From: Plantactinospora sp039889035
Lineage (GTDB): Bacteria > Actinomycetota > Actinomycetes > Mycobacteriales > Micromonosporaceae
Direction: 5' to 3'
Assembly (NCBI GenBank): GCA_039889035.1
Contig: JBDQQY010000017.1
Coordinates: forward strand, 1-64,000
DNA: 64,000 nucleotides
Shown: positions 9,353-17,288 of the stretch, piece by piece
How the letters are laid out: every line of letters starts with the position of its first letter
Numbering within the stretch: the stretch's first letter is position 1
The notes under the pieces: generated by a model
Databases searched by the model: none
What the model was told of the DNA's origin: nothing
Seen by the model: the letters and a program-made list of their open reading frames with translations, nothing else
Program-made: the position numbers and the translations under genes

Positions 9353-9429
9353 CCACCTCCCCGTGCGGTCCGGCGAGGTCGGAGGCGGTGCGTGAGCGCC
9401 GCGCGGTTCAGGTTGAACAAGGTGCAATG

Positions 9430-9636
9430 TCAGCCGGCGTGGTCCCACGGCCAATCGTCGGTCGGGTCGTCGGGGTCGTCGGGGTCCTGGGCGACGACCG
9501 TGATGGTCCCCTTCTCGACGAGACACGACGCGGGTGCCTCGCAACCTTCCGCGGGCTGCACGGAGGCCGCGACGGTGAGCGGCAGGAGGGCGCCTGTCAC
9601 CAGTACCGGAACAAGCAGTCGGAGCCTGAGTCGCAT
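9430..9636 (-). CDS. small secreted protein, function unknown
   Basis: A 68-residue protein. Residues 1-25 are a signal peptide with arginines followed by the hydrophobic LLVPVLVTGALLPLTVAAS. The mature part has two cysteines (GCEAPASC) that could form a disulfide, and an acidic tail with the repeat DPDDPDDPTDD. The start at 9636 has the purine-rich agaggatc upstream. I recognise no family. It lies between the left-flank genes and the cluster's first control region, so it may or may not belong to the cluster. Confidence 0.55.
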   Translation of the reverse strand: MRLRLRLLVPVLVTGALLPLTVAASVQPAEGCEAPASCLVEKGTITVVAQDPDDPDDPTDDWPWDHAG

Positions 9637-9778
9637 GGGGGTGATCCTCTCTTGAAGGGTCGCATTTCGCGGGCGTCGAAGGTTGCCTTCTGGCGCCCAT
9701 CTCGAGGCTGCCAGCCGGCTCGGCGTTGGTAGAGGCATCCAGGGTCATTGACCGGCGTTCGCCGGCCACCATGTCGCG

Positions 9779-9877
9779 TCAGGCGGGGGCAGCCGCTGCG
9801 GTGGCAGCGGAGGCGGCCACGCCGGCGAACAGTACGGCGGCGAGGACCGGGAGCAGCGCCTTGGTGAGCTGTGGCAT
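9779..9877 (-). CDS. tiny signal-peptide-like ORF
   Basis: An ATG at 9877 opens a 32-codon frame consisting of a Lys-containing start, a hydrophobic core (ALLPVLAAVLFAGVAAS) and an alanine-rich end, then TGA. It looks like a bare signal peptide or a gene truncated after its signal sequence. A gaaggg stretch lies about 12 bases upstream. It is transcribed divergently from the regulator at 10111 and shares its control region. It could equally be a decayed fragment. Confidence 0.35.
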   Translation of the reverse strand: MPQLTKALLPVLAAVLFAGVAASAATAAAAPA

Positions 9878-9919
9878 CAGAGGTAACCCTTCGGGAGATG
9901 TCCCCGACGTGACTTGGGC

Positions 9920-10093
9920 TTGACTTCAGTTAACTGCGTGATGACTACGGTATGCATGACCGTCACGTCGAGGCAAGGCCCTGTCATGAACTTTCACATC
10001 GCCGGGACACCGACGGGCTGCGGCAGATCGCTCCCCATCCATACGGTTGACTGGAGTCAGGAAGCCGTTACAGTAGTAACGTAACTACAGTTG
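9920..10093. promoter_or_regulatory. cluster control region 1 with ACTNNAGT palindromes
   Basis: Three copies of ACTNNAGT: ACTTCAGT at 9923-9930, ACTGGAGT at 10050-10057 inside the palindrome TGACTGGAGTCA (10048-10059), and ACTACAGT at 10084-10091. A further inverted repeat GTTACAGTAGTAAC lies at 10067-10080. TTGACT at 9920-9925 could be a -35 element. The last copy ends 20 bases before the GTG of the XRE regulator, so binding there could autoregulate it. The same word recurs in three other control regions of the cluster. Confidence 0.6.
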
Positions 10094-10110
10094 ATGAGGC
10101 GGGTGCGAGG

Positions 10111-11391
10111 GTGGATCGACGGACGGAGTTCGGGCGCCGGCTACGGACGCTGCGAGAGTCGAAGGGCCTCACGCAGCGCGAGCTGGCCGGGGACTTCGTC
10201 ACGCCGAGCTACGTCTCCCGGCTCGAGGCGGGACGGCGCCAAGCCACTCCGGATGTGCTCCGCAACCTGGCCGCCGCGCTCGACATGAGCGTGAGCGATC
10301 TGCTCGGCGAACCGCCAACCGACGCCGGAACTCCGTCCCCGGACACGTCCCTTCTCCAGGAGGTGCTGAGCCCGCACCCGGAGGACGCCGAGGACTACGC
10401 GGCCGCCTCGGCGGCCCTCGCTGTCACCTGGCGAGCGGCCCGGGCGGCCGGCGACTTCCACCTCGCCGCCGCGTCCGGGATGCGCCGACAGCGCATCCTC
10501 GCCGCACTGGACGACGGGACGGCCCGGGTCGAGTTGTTGGACGAGTTGGCCGCCCTGCCCCAGATCGGCCGGCACCCGTGGCTGCACACCATGGTCGAGG
10601 CGGACCGGGCAGCCGAACTGCTCGCCTGCGGCGATCTCGGTCGCGCGCGCGAGTTGGCCACCGCCGCCGCGGAACGGGTCGGCGACACGATGCTGGCGCA
10701 CACCGCCACTCACGTCGAGGTGCTCGCCGTCCTCATCGCCATCCTCGTCGAACAGCTGGAGACCGAACCGGCGCGAACGGCGATCGACAGGTTGCTCCGG
10801 GTCGCCCAATCCACCGGCAGCTCCGCGGTGATCGGCCGAGCCCACGAGGCCGCCGCGCTGGCACTCGCCCGGATGGGTTTCCCGGAGCAGGCCCGCGACC
10901 ACCTGGACCGCGCCCACCGCACGCCGATGCTGCCCACGCACCCGCTGCATGAGTGGATACGGCTGTGCCGGACCTCCACCTCGGTCCTGCTCGACACCGG
11001 CGGCGATCTCGCCGACGTTGCCAACTGGCTACAGAACGCCGAGACCGCCGCACGCCTGCTCGCGCTGCCCGTGGAGCGGCGTCGGGTGCTCCTGCTGCGG
11101 GCCCGGTACGAACTGGCGGCCGGGCTCAGCGCGCGCTGCCTGCGCACCACCGACCTCATCCTGAGCGACCCCGGTGGACTGGCGCATCTGGACAAGGTGC
11201 GCACCCGCGTCACCCGGGCCCGGGCACTCGCCCTGGCCGGACAGCGCGCCGAGGCCGTCCGGGACCTGCGCGAACTCGCGCTCTTCGCCGAGGACCTGCA
11301 CTCCTACCGGATGGCGGTGCAGATCTGGCGGGACATCGACCACTTGCGCGCGCCGGACGAGCCGGCCCGCCGACCGGAGGGAGAACCCTGA
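10111..11391 (+). CDS. XRE/TPR-type pathway regulator 1
   Basis: A 426-residue transcription factor starting at GTG. Residues 5-65 are an HTH_XRE domain (EFGRRLRTLRESKGLTQREL, TPSYVSRLEAGRR, LDMSVSDLLGE). The remaining ~340 residues are alanine- and leucine-rich helices with the spacing of TPR-like repeats, which often sense a peptide or small ligand. It is a clear paralogue of the regulator at 57683, sharing EFG-RLR, LAGD-TPSY-S-LE-G and an IW/SWRxIDxLR end. It is the first gene of an operon with the hydroxyphenylglycine genes and overlaps the next start codon. Palindromes upstream suggest autoregulation and control of the whole cluster. Confidence 0.85.
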   Translation: MDRRTEFGRRLRTLRESKGLTQRELAGDFVTPSYVSRLEAGRRQATPDVLRNLAAALDMSVSDLLGEPPTDAGTPSPDTSLLQEVLSPHPEDAEDYAAASAALAVTWRAARAAGDFHLAAASGMRRQRILAALDDGTARVELLDELAALPQIGRHPWLHTMVEADRAAELLACGDLGRARELATAAAERVGDTMLAHTATHVEVLAVLIAILVEQLETEPARTAIDRLLRVAQSTGSSAVIGRAHEAAALALARMGFPEQARDHLDRAHRTPMLPTHPLHEWIRLCRTSTSVLLDTGGDLADVANWLQNAETAARLLALPVERRRVLLLRARYELAAGLSARCLRTTDLILSDPGGLAHLDKVRTRVTRARALALAGQRAEAVRDLRELALFAEDLHSYRMAVQIWRDIDHLRAPDEPARRPEGEP

Positions 11392-12428
11392 TGACCGTAC
11401 GCACGATCAGCCACGTGGAGCTGATGACCGAGGACGCGGACGGAGCGCTCGGCTACTTCGTCTCGGCCTTCGGGTTCACCCCGGTGGCCCGGGCCGAGCG
11501 GCCGGACCGGACCTCGACCCTGCTGCGCGGCGGGCTGAACATCGTGGTCACGGCGCCGCGCGGCGCCGGTCCGGTCCGCGACTACCTGGACGGGCACGGT
11601 GACGGCATCGCCGACGTCGCGTTCACCTGTGACGACCCCGCCGATGTCATGCGGCGGGCGATCGCCGCCGGAGCGCGGGCATTCCCGGCCGGGACGTTGG
11701 GCGCGCCGGCAGTCGAGGGCTTCGGCGCGGTCCGCCACACCCTGCTGCCCACCTCCGTCGCCGATCCCGGCTGGCTGCCGGGCGCCGGATGGCACCGGCT
11801 CGGCCCGGTCCCGCCGGTCGGCGCCGACCTGGGTCTGGACCACGTAGCCGTCTGCCTGACCGCCGGCACCCTGCGCGACACCGTCGCGCACTACGAGCGC
11901 GCGTTCGGGTTCGAGTGGTTCTCCGGCGAGTACATCGAGGTCGGCGCGCAGGCGATGGACTCGATCGTGGTCCGTACCGGCGACGGCGCGACGTTCACCA
12001 TGATCGAGCCTGACCCCAGCCACGAGCCCGGCCAGATCGACGACTTCCTGCGCGGCAACAACGGGCCGGGCGTGCAGCACCTCGCCTTCACGGTGTCGGA
12101 CATCGTGGCGGCGGTACGCGAGCTGTCGTCCCGCGGGGTGGGCTTCGCGCGGACGCCGGGCTCCTACTACGACACCCTGCAGGCCCGCGTCGGGCACCTC
12201 GACGAGCAGCTCGGCGACCTGCGCGAGACCAGCGTGCTGGCCGACCGGGACGAGTGGGGATACCTGCTGCAGATCTTCACCCGTCCGCCGCACTCCCGGC
12301 CCACGCTGTTCTACGAGCTTATCCAGCGGCACGACGCCCGCGGCTTCGGCTCGAACAACATCCGCGCACTGTACGAGGCGGTCGAGCGGCTGCGCGCCGA
12401 GTCACTCACCGGGTCGGGCCGGGCCTGA
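11391..12428 (+). CDS. hmaS: 4-hydroxymandelate synthase (HmaS)
   Basis: Non-heme iron dioxygenase of 345 residues that converts 4-hydroxyphenylpyruvate to 4-hydroxymandelate, the first step of 4-hydroxyphenylglycine formation. It has the two-domain vicinal-oxygen-chelate fold of HPPD/HmaS. The iron ligands are visible: His in GLDHVAV near residue 150, His in VQHLAF near 229 and Glu in FYELIQR near 309. HPPD proper shares this scaffold; assignment to HmaS rests mainly on the neighbouring Hmo-HpgT fusion. Its ATG overlaps the stop of the regulator, so translation is coupled. No prephenate dehydrogenase is in the window, so hydroxyphenylpyruvate must come from primary metabolism. Confidence 0.88.
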   Translation: MTVRTISHVELMTEDADGALGYFVSAFGFTPVARAERPDRTSTLLRGGLNIVVTAPRGAGPVRDYLDGHGDGIADVAFTCDDPADVMRRAIAAGARAFPAGTLGAPAVEGFGAVRHTLLPTSVADPGWLPGAGWHRLGPVPPVGADLGLDHVAVCLTAGTLRDTVAHYERAFGFEWFSGEYIEVGAQAMDSIVVRTGDGATFTMIEPDPSHEPGQIDDFLRGNNGPGVQHLAFTVSDIVAAVRELSSRGVGFARTPGSYYDTLQARVGHLDEQLGDLRETSVLADRDEWGYLLQIFTRPPHSRPTLFYELIQRHDARGFGSNNIRALYEAVERLRAESLTGSGRA

Positions 12429-12429
12429 C

Positions 12430-14838
12430 ATGACGTACCTGGGAATGGCCGCCCTGGCCACCCGGGCGCAGCCGCTGTTCGACCCGGCGGCCTGGGACTT
12501 CGTCGCGGGCGGATCGGGTGACGAGCGCACCCTGGCGGCGAACCGGACGGCGTTCGAGGCGATCCGGCTGCGCCCCCGGATGCTGCGCGGGATCGCCGCC
12601 GCCGACCCCGCCGTCCTGGTGTTCGGCCGGCGCTGGTCCGCGCCGGTGGGGGTCGCGCCGATGGCGTACCACGGTCTGGCTCATCCGGGCGGCGAGCCGG
12701 CGACGGTGGCCGGGGCCGGGGCGGCCGGGCTGCCGGTGATCGCCGCGATGCTCTCGGGGCACCCGCTCGAGGAGCTGGCCGCCGCGGCCCTGAGTCCACT
12801 GTGGCTCCAGCTCTATCCGCTGCGGGACCGGTCCGTCACCGCCGACCTGCTGGCGCGCGCGGAAACGGCCGGCGTCGAGGCGATCGTGCTCACCGTGGAC
12901 GCGCCGCGGCTGGGCGACCGCCGCCGGGACAGGCGGTCCGGCTTCCGGCTGCCGCCCGGCCTGGCCCCGGCCAACCTGGCCCCGTACGCGGTGGCGGCCG
13001 ACCCGTCCGACCCGGCGGCGCACACCGCGGCGGCCTTCGAGCCGGCGATCGGCCCGGAGTACGTGGCCTGGCTGGTGTCGCGCACCCGGCTGCCGGTCGT
13101 GGTGAAGGGCGTGCTGCGCGGCGACGACGCGACTCGGGCGGTGGAGTCCGGCGCGGCCGGTGTCCTGGTGTCCAACCACGGCGGGCGGCAACTGGACGGG
13201 GCGATCGCGGCGGTGGACGCCGTCGCCGACGTCGCGGCGGCGGTGGACGTACCCGTCTTCGTCGACGGCGGCGTCCGCGGCGGCGCCGACGTCCTGGCCG
13301 CGCTGGCCCGGGGCGCGACCGCGACCTTCGTCGGTCGGCCGGTCCTGCACGCGCTCGCAGTGGGCGGCGCGTCCGAGGTGCAACAGGCACTGGCCGGGCT
13401 CACCCAGGAGTACGCCGACGCCCTGCTGCTCGCCGGCTGCCGGAACAGCGATGATGTCGACCAGTCCCTGCTCGCCGACGGATCCTGCGGCGCGATGGTG
13501 GGCCGGGCGGTGACCGGGGGACGCGTCGCCTGCCACCGCAGCGGCTCGGGCGACCTGGATGCCGGCCTCCTGCACGGCAGCGTCACCGACCCGCTGCTCG
13601 ACACGATGACCTTCCTCAACGAGGTGACCGAACGGTTCCCGGACGCGGTCTCGTTCGCGCCCGGGCGCCCGTACGACGCCGAGTTCTCCCTCGACGACGT
13701 ACTGGCCGACGTCCGCGCGTACGTCGATCACCGGGCCGCCGGCGACGACCCGGGTGCGGCGGAGCGGAGTCTGCTGCAGTACGGCCCGACGAGCGGGCTC
13801 GTCGGCGACCTGATCGCCCGGCTGCTGGCGTCGTCCGAGGACGTCCACGTGCCGCCGGAGTCCATCGTGGTCAGCGTCGGCGCGCAGGAGGCGCTGCTGC
13901 TCGCGCTGCGGACGCTGTTCGCCTCGCGGGACGACGTGCTGGTGGTGCCAGGCTCCTGCTACGTCGGCGTCTCCGGGGCGGCGCGGCTGCTCGACCTGAC
14001 CGTCCGGCCGGTTCGCGAGACCGCGGACGGGATCGACCTCGGCGCGCTCGACCGGGTGGTCCACGCCGAGCGGGCGGCCGGACGCCGGGTACGGGCCTGC
14101 TACGTCGTCCCGGACACCGCCAACCCGTCCGGCGCCACGCTGAGCCGGGCGGACCGGGTCGCCCTGCTGTCCGCGGCCCGACGGCACGACTTCCTGATCC
14201 TCGAGGACAGCCCGTACCGGGTGTTCACCGGGCCGGACCCGATGCCGTCGCTGAAATCGCTCGACACCGGCCGGCGCGTGGTGCAGATCGGCTCGTTCGC
14301 CAAGACCGCCTATCCCGGGCTGCGGGTCGGTTATCTGGTCGCCGACCAGACCGTGCGCCACCCGGACGGGCGCCGCACGACGCTCGCCGCCGAGATCGCC
14401 AAGGTCCGCAGCATGGTCACCTGCAACGCACCCGGGCTGACCCAGGCGGCGCTCGGCGGGTTCCTGCTGCGGCACGACTTCCGGCTCGACAAGGCGACCG
14501 CGACCGCCGCCGCGCACTACCGGCAGACGCTGGACGAGGTGCTCCGGACGCTGGACGAGTGCTTCCCGGCCGGCGAGCGCGAGCGGCTCGGCGTCGGGTG
14601 GAACGTCCCCGACGGGGGCTTCTTCCTGCGGCTGCGCGTCCCGTTCCGGGCGGACGAGGCGGCGCTGCGGCGCAGCGCCACGGAGTACGGGGTGATCTGG
14701 ACCCCGATGGCGTTCTTCGCCCTGGACGGCGGCGGCCGCGACGAGATCCGACTGTCGTGCTCCGCGCTGGACCCGGCCCGGGCCCGCGACGGGATCCAGC
14801 GGCTGGCCCGGATGATCCGGGACCAGCACCAGAGCTGA
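12430..14838 (+). CDS. hmo-hpgT: fused hydroxymandelate oxidase-hydroxyphenylglycine aminotransferase (Hmo-HpgT)
   Basis: An 802-residue bifunctional protein. Residues 1-345 are an FMN-dependent alpha-hydroxy-acid oxidase (VSNHGGRQLDG near 247, VDGGVRGGADVL near 280) that would oxidise 4-hydroxymandelate to 4-hydroxybenzoylformate. Residues ~390-800 are a fold-type I PLP aminotransferase (VPDTANPSG near 560, Schiff-base Lys in GSFAKTAYPGLRVGY near 622) that would transaminate it to 4-hydroxyphenylglycine. The two activities are more often separate genes, so the fusion is notable and may channel the intermediate. It starts one base after the hmaS stop. Both halves appear complete. Confidence 0.88.
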   Translation: MTYLGMAALATRAQPLFDPAAWDFVAGGSGDERTLAANRTAFEAIRLRPRMLRGIAAADPAVLVFGRRWSAPVGVAPMAYHGLAHPGGEPATVAGAGAAGLPVIAAMLSGHPLEELAAAALSPLWLQLYPLRDRSVTADLLARAETAGVEAIVLTVDAPRLGDRRRDRRSGFRLPPGLAPANLAPYAVAADPSDPAAHTAAAFEPAIGPEYVAWLVSRTRLPVVVKGVLRGDDATRAVESGAAGVLVSNHGGRQLDGAIAAVDAVADVAAAVDVPVFVDGGVRGGADVLAALARGATATFVGRPVLHALAVGGASEVQQALAGLTQEYADALLLAGCRNSDDVDQSLLADGSCGAMVGRAVTGGRVACHRSGSGDLDAGLLHGSVTDPLLDTMTFLNEVTERFPDAVSFAPGRPYDAEFSLDDVLADVRAYVDHRAAGDDPGAAERSLLQYGPTSGLVGDLIARLLASSEDVHVPPESIVVSVGAQEALLLALRTLFASRDDVLVVPGSCYVGVSGAARLLDLTVRPVRETADGIDLGALDRVVHAERAAGRRVRACYVVPDTANPSGATLSRADRVALLSAARRHDFLILEDSPYRVFTGPDPMPSLKSLDTGRRVVQIGSFAKTAYPGLRVGYLVADQTVRHPDGRRTTLAAEIAKVRSMVTCNAPGLTQAALGGFLLRHDFRLDKATATAAAHYRQTLDEVLRTLDECFPAGERERLGVGWNVPDGGFFLRLRVPFRADEAALRRSATEYGVIWTPMAFFALDGGGRDEIRLSCSALDPARARDGIQRLARMIRDQHQS

Positions 14839-14843
14839 CGCGT

Positions 14844-14878
14844 CCGCCGCCGCCCCGGGTCACGGAACGGCGGCGGGT
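14844..14878. terminator. possible bidirectional terminator
   Basis: CCGCCGCC on the left can pair with GGCGGCGG on the right in the 47-base gap between the convergent hmo-hpgT and endonuclease III genes. There is no T-run, which is usual for GC-rich actinomycete terminators. Confidence 0.45.
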
Positions 14879-14885
14879 CGCGGCG

Positions 14886-15638
14886 TCAGGACTTGACCAG
14901 ACCCGCCGCGCGCTCCGGGTCGGTCTCGCCGACGCCGTACGACGGGCACAGCGCGGCGAGCGGGCAGGCGCCGCAGGCGGGCTTGCGGGAATGGCAGATC
15001 CGCCGGCCGTGCGCGGTCGCCCGGTCGGCCAACGGCGCCCAGTCCCGGCGCGGGAACAGCGGGGCGACCTCCGCCTCCACGTCGGCCGGATCCCAGGCGT
15101 CGGTCCATCCCCAGCGCGCCGACAGCCGGCCCACGTGGGTGTCCACGGTGAGCGCGGGTCGCCCGTACGCGTTGGCCAGTACCATGTTCGCCGTCTTGCG
15201 GCCGACCCACGGGATGGCGACCAGGGCGTCCAGCGTCCGGGGCACCCGACCCCGGTGCTCGGACACCAGCCGCCGGGCGACCTTCTGGACGGCCTCGGTC
15301 TTGAGCCGGTAGTAGCCGACCGGACGCAGCATCTCCTCGAGGCCGGCCGGGTCGGCTCCGGCCAGCGCTGCCGCGTCCGGGTACGCCTTGAACAGCTCCG
15401 GCGTCACCGAGTTGACCCGTTCGTCCGTGGTCTGCGCGGCCAGCACCCCGGCCACCAGTAGCTGGAACGGGTCGTCCCAGCGAAGCCGCAGGCGGGCGCC
15501 GGGGTGCCGCTCGGCGAGGATCCGGTGGATCTGCCGGGCCCGCCGGACCAGACCCAGGCGGGTCTCCCCCGGCCGGGCGGTGAAGTGCTTCGACGGCCCG
15601 CCCTCACGTTCCGGCCGGACCAGTACGCCGCTGGTCAT
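14886..15638 (-). CDS. nth: endonuclease III (DNA glycosylase/AP lyase)
   Basis: A 250-residue member of the HhH-GPD family that removes damaged bases and cleaves abasic sites. The helix-hairpin-helix VAIPWVGRKTANMVL carries the catalytic Lys near residue 145, the catalytic Asp is in LTVDTHVGRL near 163, and four cysteines near the C-terminus (C-x6-C-x2-C-x5-C) build the 4Fe-4S cluster. It is the last gene of the operon that contains an AlkZ-like glycosylase and two NRPS genes. Placed there, it may process abasic sites left by the glycosylase as part of self-resistance. A chromosomal housekeeping copy would be expected elsewhere; alternatively this is that copy at a cluster boundary. Confidence 0.88.
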   Translation of the reverse strand: MTSGVLVRPEREGGPSKHFTARPGETRLGLVRRARQIHRILAERHPGARLRLRWDDPFQLLVAGVLAAQTTDERVNSVTPELFKAYPDAAALAGADPAGLEEMLRPVGYYRLKTEAVQKVARRLVSEHRGRVPRTLDALVAIPWVGRKTANMVLANAYGRPALTVDTHVGRLSARWGWTDAWDPADVEAEVAPLFPRRDWAPLADRATAHGRRICHSRKPACGACPLAALCPSYGVGETDPERAAGLVKS

Positions 15639-15715
15639 GCCTCCTCCTCGCTCCGCTCGTCGGCGTCATGACCTTTGAGCCTGGCCTGGCTGATGCCCTC
15701 GCTCCGCTCGGTCAT
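15635..15715 (-). CDS. 26-residue linker ORF built on an ERSE repeat
   Basis: The ATG overlaps the stop of the PyrF-like gene and the stop overlaps the ATG of endonuclease III, so the frame bridges the two genes exactly. The peptide is charged and starts MTERSEG and ends ADERSEEEA; the two ERSE motifs come from the DNA repeat described in the next entry. It may simply couple translation of nth rather than make a useful peptide. Confidence 0.3.
   Translation of the reverse strand: MTERSEGISQARLKGHDADERSEEEA
15647..15710. repeat. two copies of CTCGCTCCGCTCG
   Basis: The 13-base word CTCGCTCCGCTCG is present at 15647-15659 and 15698-15710, between the PyrF-like and endonuclease III genes. I believe words of this kind are dispersed in many actinomycete genomes, but that cannot be tested from this window. 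Confidence 0.6.
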
Positions 15716-16569
15716 GCCGGCACCTCCACAGCGCTCAGCCGCGTGGCCACCTCGGCCTGCCAGGCAGACAGCGAACGGCGCAGCGCGGCCGGGTCCGGAC
15801 CGTGCCGCAGCACCCCGGTGGTGACCGTCAGCATGGCCCGTCCCGGTCGGAGCAACCCGCACGGCCCGACGACCTCGTCCGGATCACGGTCGGCCCGCCC
15901 GAGCCCGGGCACCTCGGCGACCGCGCCGCCCAGCCTTCCCAGCAGGTCGGTGGACTCGGGGGCGCGGGCGCCGACCACCGCCGCGGCCGGGCCGGCGTCG
16001 CCGTACCCGTCGTTGGCCGCGGCCACCGCGTCGGCCAGCTGCTGGGCGACGGTCCGCCCGTCCGGCAACACCGCGGTCTGCGCCTCGGTCGCGCCGTGGT
16101 TGGAGGTGCGTACCAGGACGAACACCGCCGTGCCGGTGCGGTGCGCGTGACGCAGCAGCGGCGCCAGGGTGCCGAACCCCATGAACGCGGCAGCGCTCAC
16201 CGCGTCCGCCCGCAGCACGCTGTCCGGTCCCAGAAAGGTCGCGGCCAGGTCCGCCATGGTGTCGTCGGCGTCGCCGCGCTTGGCGTCGGCCAGGACGAGC
16301 ATGCCGCGGTCGTGGGCGGCGTCGGTGAAATCGCCCAGCAGCTCCAGACCGGCGGGACCGAGTCGCTCGAAGAACGGGGTCTGCACCTTCACGGCGCCGA
16401 TCCGGTCGCCCGCCGCGTCGAGCACGATCCGGCAGTAGGCGCGGGCGCCGGTCAGGTCCGGGGACAGATCCCAGGCCCGCAGCCACTTGTGTGACGGGGC
16501 CACACCGAGACAGATCGGGCCGCGATGGGCGGCGAGGCGGGCCCAGCGATGGGGGAACGGCGTGGTCAC
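15712..16569 (-). CDS. pyrF: orotidine 5'-phosphate decarboxylase-like protein
   Basis: A 285-residue TIM-barrel protein of the type 2 OMP decarboxylase group, which makes UMP from OMP. The active-site signature LADAKRGDADDT near residue 83 and the phosphate-binding end TVTTGVLRHG are visible. GTG at 16569 was chosen; it overlaps the stop of the HAD gene. The enzyme normally works in pyrimidine biosynthesis, yet no other pyr gene is nearby and it is embedded in an NRPS/repair operon. It could be an extra copy, a nucleotide-supply function or a repurposed enzyme. Whether the chromosome has another pyrF cannot be seen here. Confidence 0.8.
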   Translation of the reverse strand: MTTPFPHRWARLAAHRGPICLGVAPSHKWLRAWDLSPDLTGARAYCRIVLDAAGDRIGAVKVQTPFFERLGPAGLELLGDFTDAAHDRGMLVLADAKRGDADDTMADLAATFLGPDSVLRADAVSAAAFMGFGTLAPLLRHAHRTGTAVFVLVRTSNHGATEAQTAVLPDGRTVAQQLADAVAAANDGYGDAGPAAAVVGARAPESTDLLGRLGGAVAEVPGLGRADRDPDEVVGPCGLLRPGRAMLTVTTGVLRHGPDPAALRRSLSAWQAEVATRLSAVEVPA

Positions 16570-17288
16570 GGGCAGGCTCCTTCCGGGGCGGGTACGAACA
16601 ACGGGACGAGTTCGGCCAGGCCGGTCAGCACCGGCGGGCCCGGTTCGGCGCCGGTGGCCGCGCGGTCCAGCCAGTAGCCGGTCAGCCCGGCTGCGGTGGC
16701 CGCCCGGGCGTCGTGGTCGAGGTGGTCGCCGACGTACGCGGCCTCGGCGGGTGCTACGCCCAGCGCCGCGCAGCCGGCCCGGAAGATGCCCGGATCGGGC
16801 TTGCCGACGCCGCCCGCGTCGTCCACGCACACCATCGCCTGGAGCCGGTCGCGCAGGCCGACGAGGCGCAGCCGGCGGTCCTGGTTGGCGTGGCCGCTGT
16901 TGCTGACCGCGCCGACCCGGATACCGCCGGCGCGCAGGGCGTCGAGCGTCGGTCCGGCATCCGGGAAGGCGCGCAACGCCCGCTCGCAGTGCCGCAGGTA
17001 CCCGGCGAACCAGGCGTCGGCCGCGTCCGGCCCGGCGGCGAGCGGGAGACCCAGGTCGGCGCAGACCGCGCGGGCGCGGCGCCGGCGCTGCTCCGGGAAC
17101 GTCAGGTCGCCTGCGGTGAACCGGGCGAAGAAGTGTGCGCCCCAGAACCGCCACCGTTCCCGCGCCACCGCGGTCTCCGCCGGGCCGAGACCGGGCCGCA
17201 GGTCGGCGAGATGGCGGCGGAAGCCCTCCGAGTCCGCGCCGCGGAAGTCGAGGAGGGTGTCGTCCACGTCGAACAGGACCGCGCGCAT
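16566..17288 (-). CDS. HAD-superfamily phosphohydrolase
   Basis: A 240-residue HAD hydrolase with the nucleophile motif FDVDDTLL at residues 6-13, motif II VSNSG near 130, the Lys of GKPDPGIF near 167, and YVGDHLDHDARAA near 190. A helical cap lies between motifs I and II, giving the phosphoglycolate phosphatase/haloacid dehalogenase type. It follows directly after the NRPS gene stop and overlaps the PyrF-like gene. It may dephosphorylate a pathway intermediate or a nucleotide. Substrate unknown. Confidence 0.85.
   Translation of the reverse strand: MRAVLFDVDDTLLDFRGADSEGFRRHLADLRPGLGPAETAVARERWRFWGAHFFARFTAGDLTFPEQRRRRARAVCADLGLPLAAGPDAADAWFAGYLRHCERALRAFPDAGPTLDALRAGGIRVGAVSNSGHANQDRRLRLVGLRDRLQAMVCVDDAGGVGKPDPGIFRAGCAALGVAPAEAAYVGDHLDHDARAATAAGLTGYWLDRAATGAEPGPPVLTGLAELVPLFVPAPEGACP

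Noticed and set aside
12406..14829. 807-codon open frame on the minus strand
   Set aside because: Antisense to the Hmo-HpgT fusion, whose FMN and PLP motifs are on the plus strand.
15635..15862. 75-codon frame over the PyrF C-terminus
   Set aside because: Its first two thirds overlap the PyrF-like gene in another frame; only the last 26 codons, starting at the coupled ATG at 15715, are plausible.
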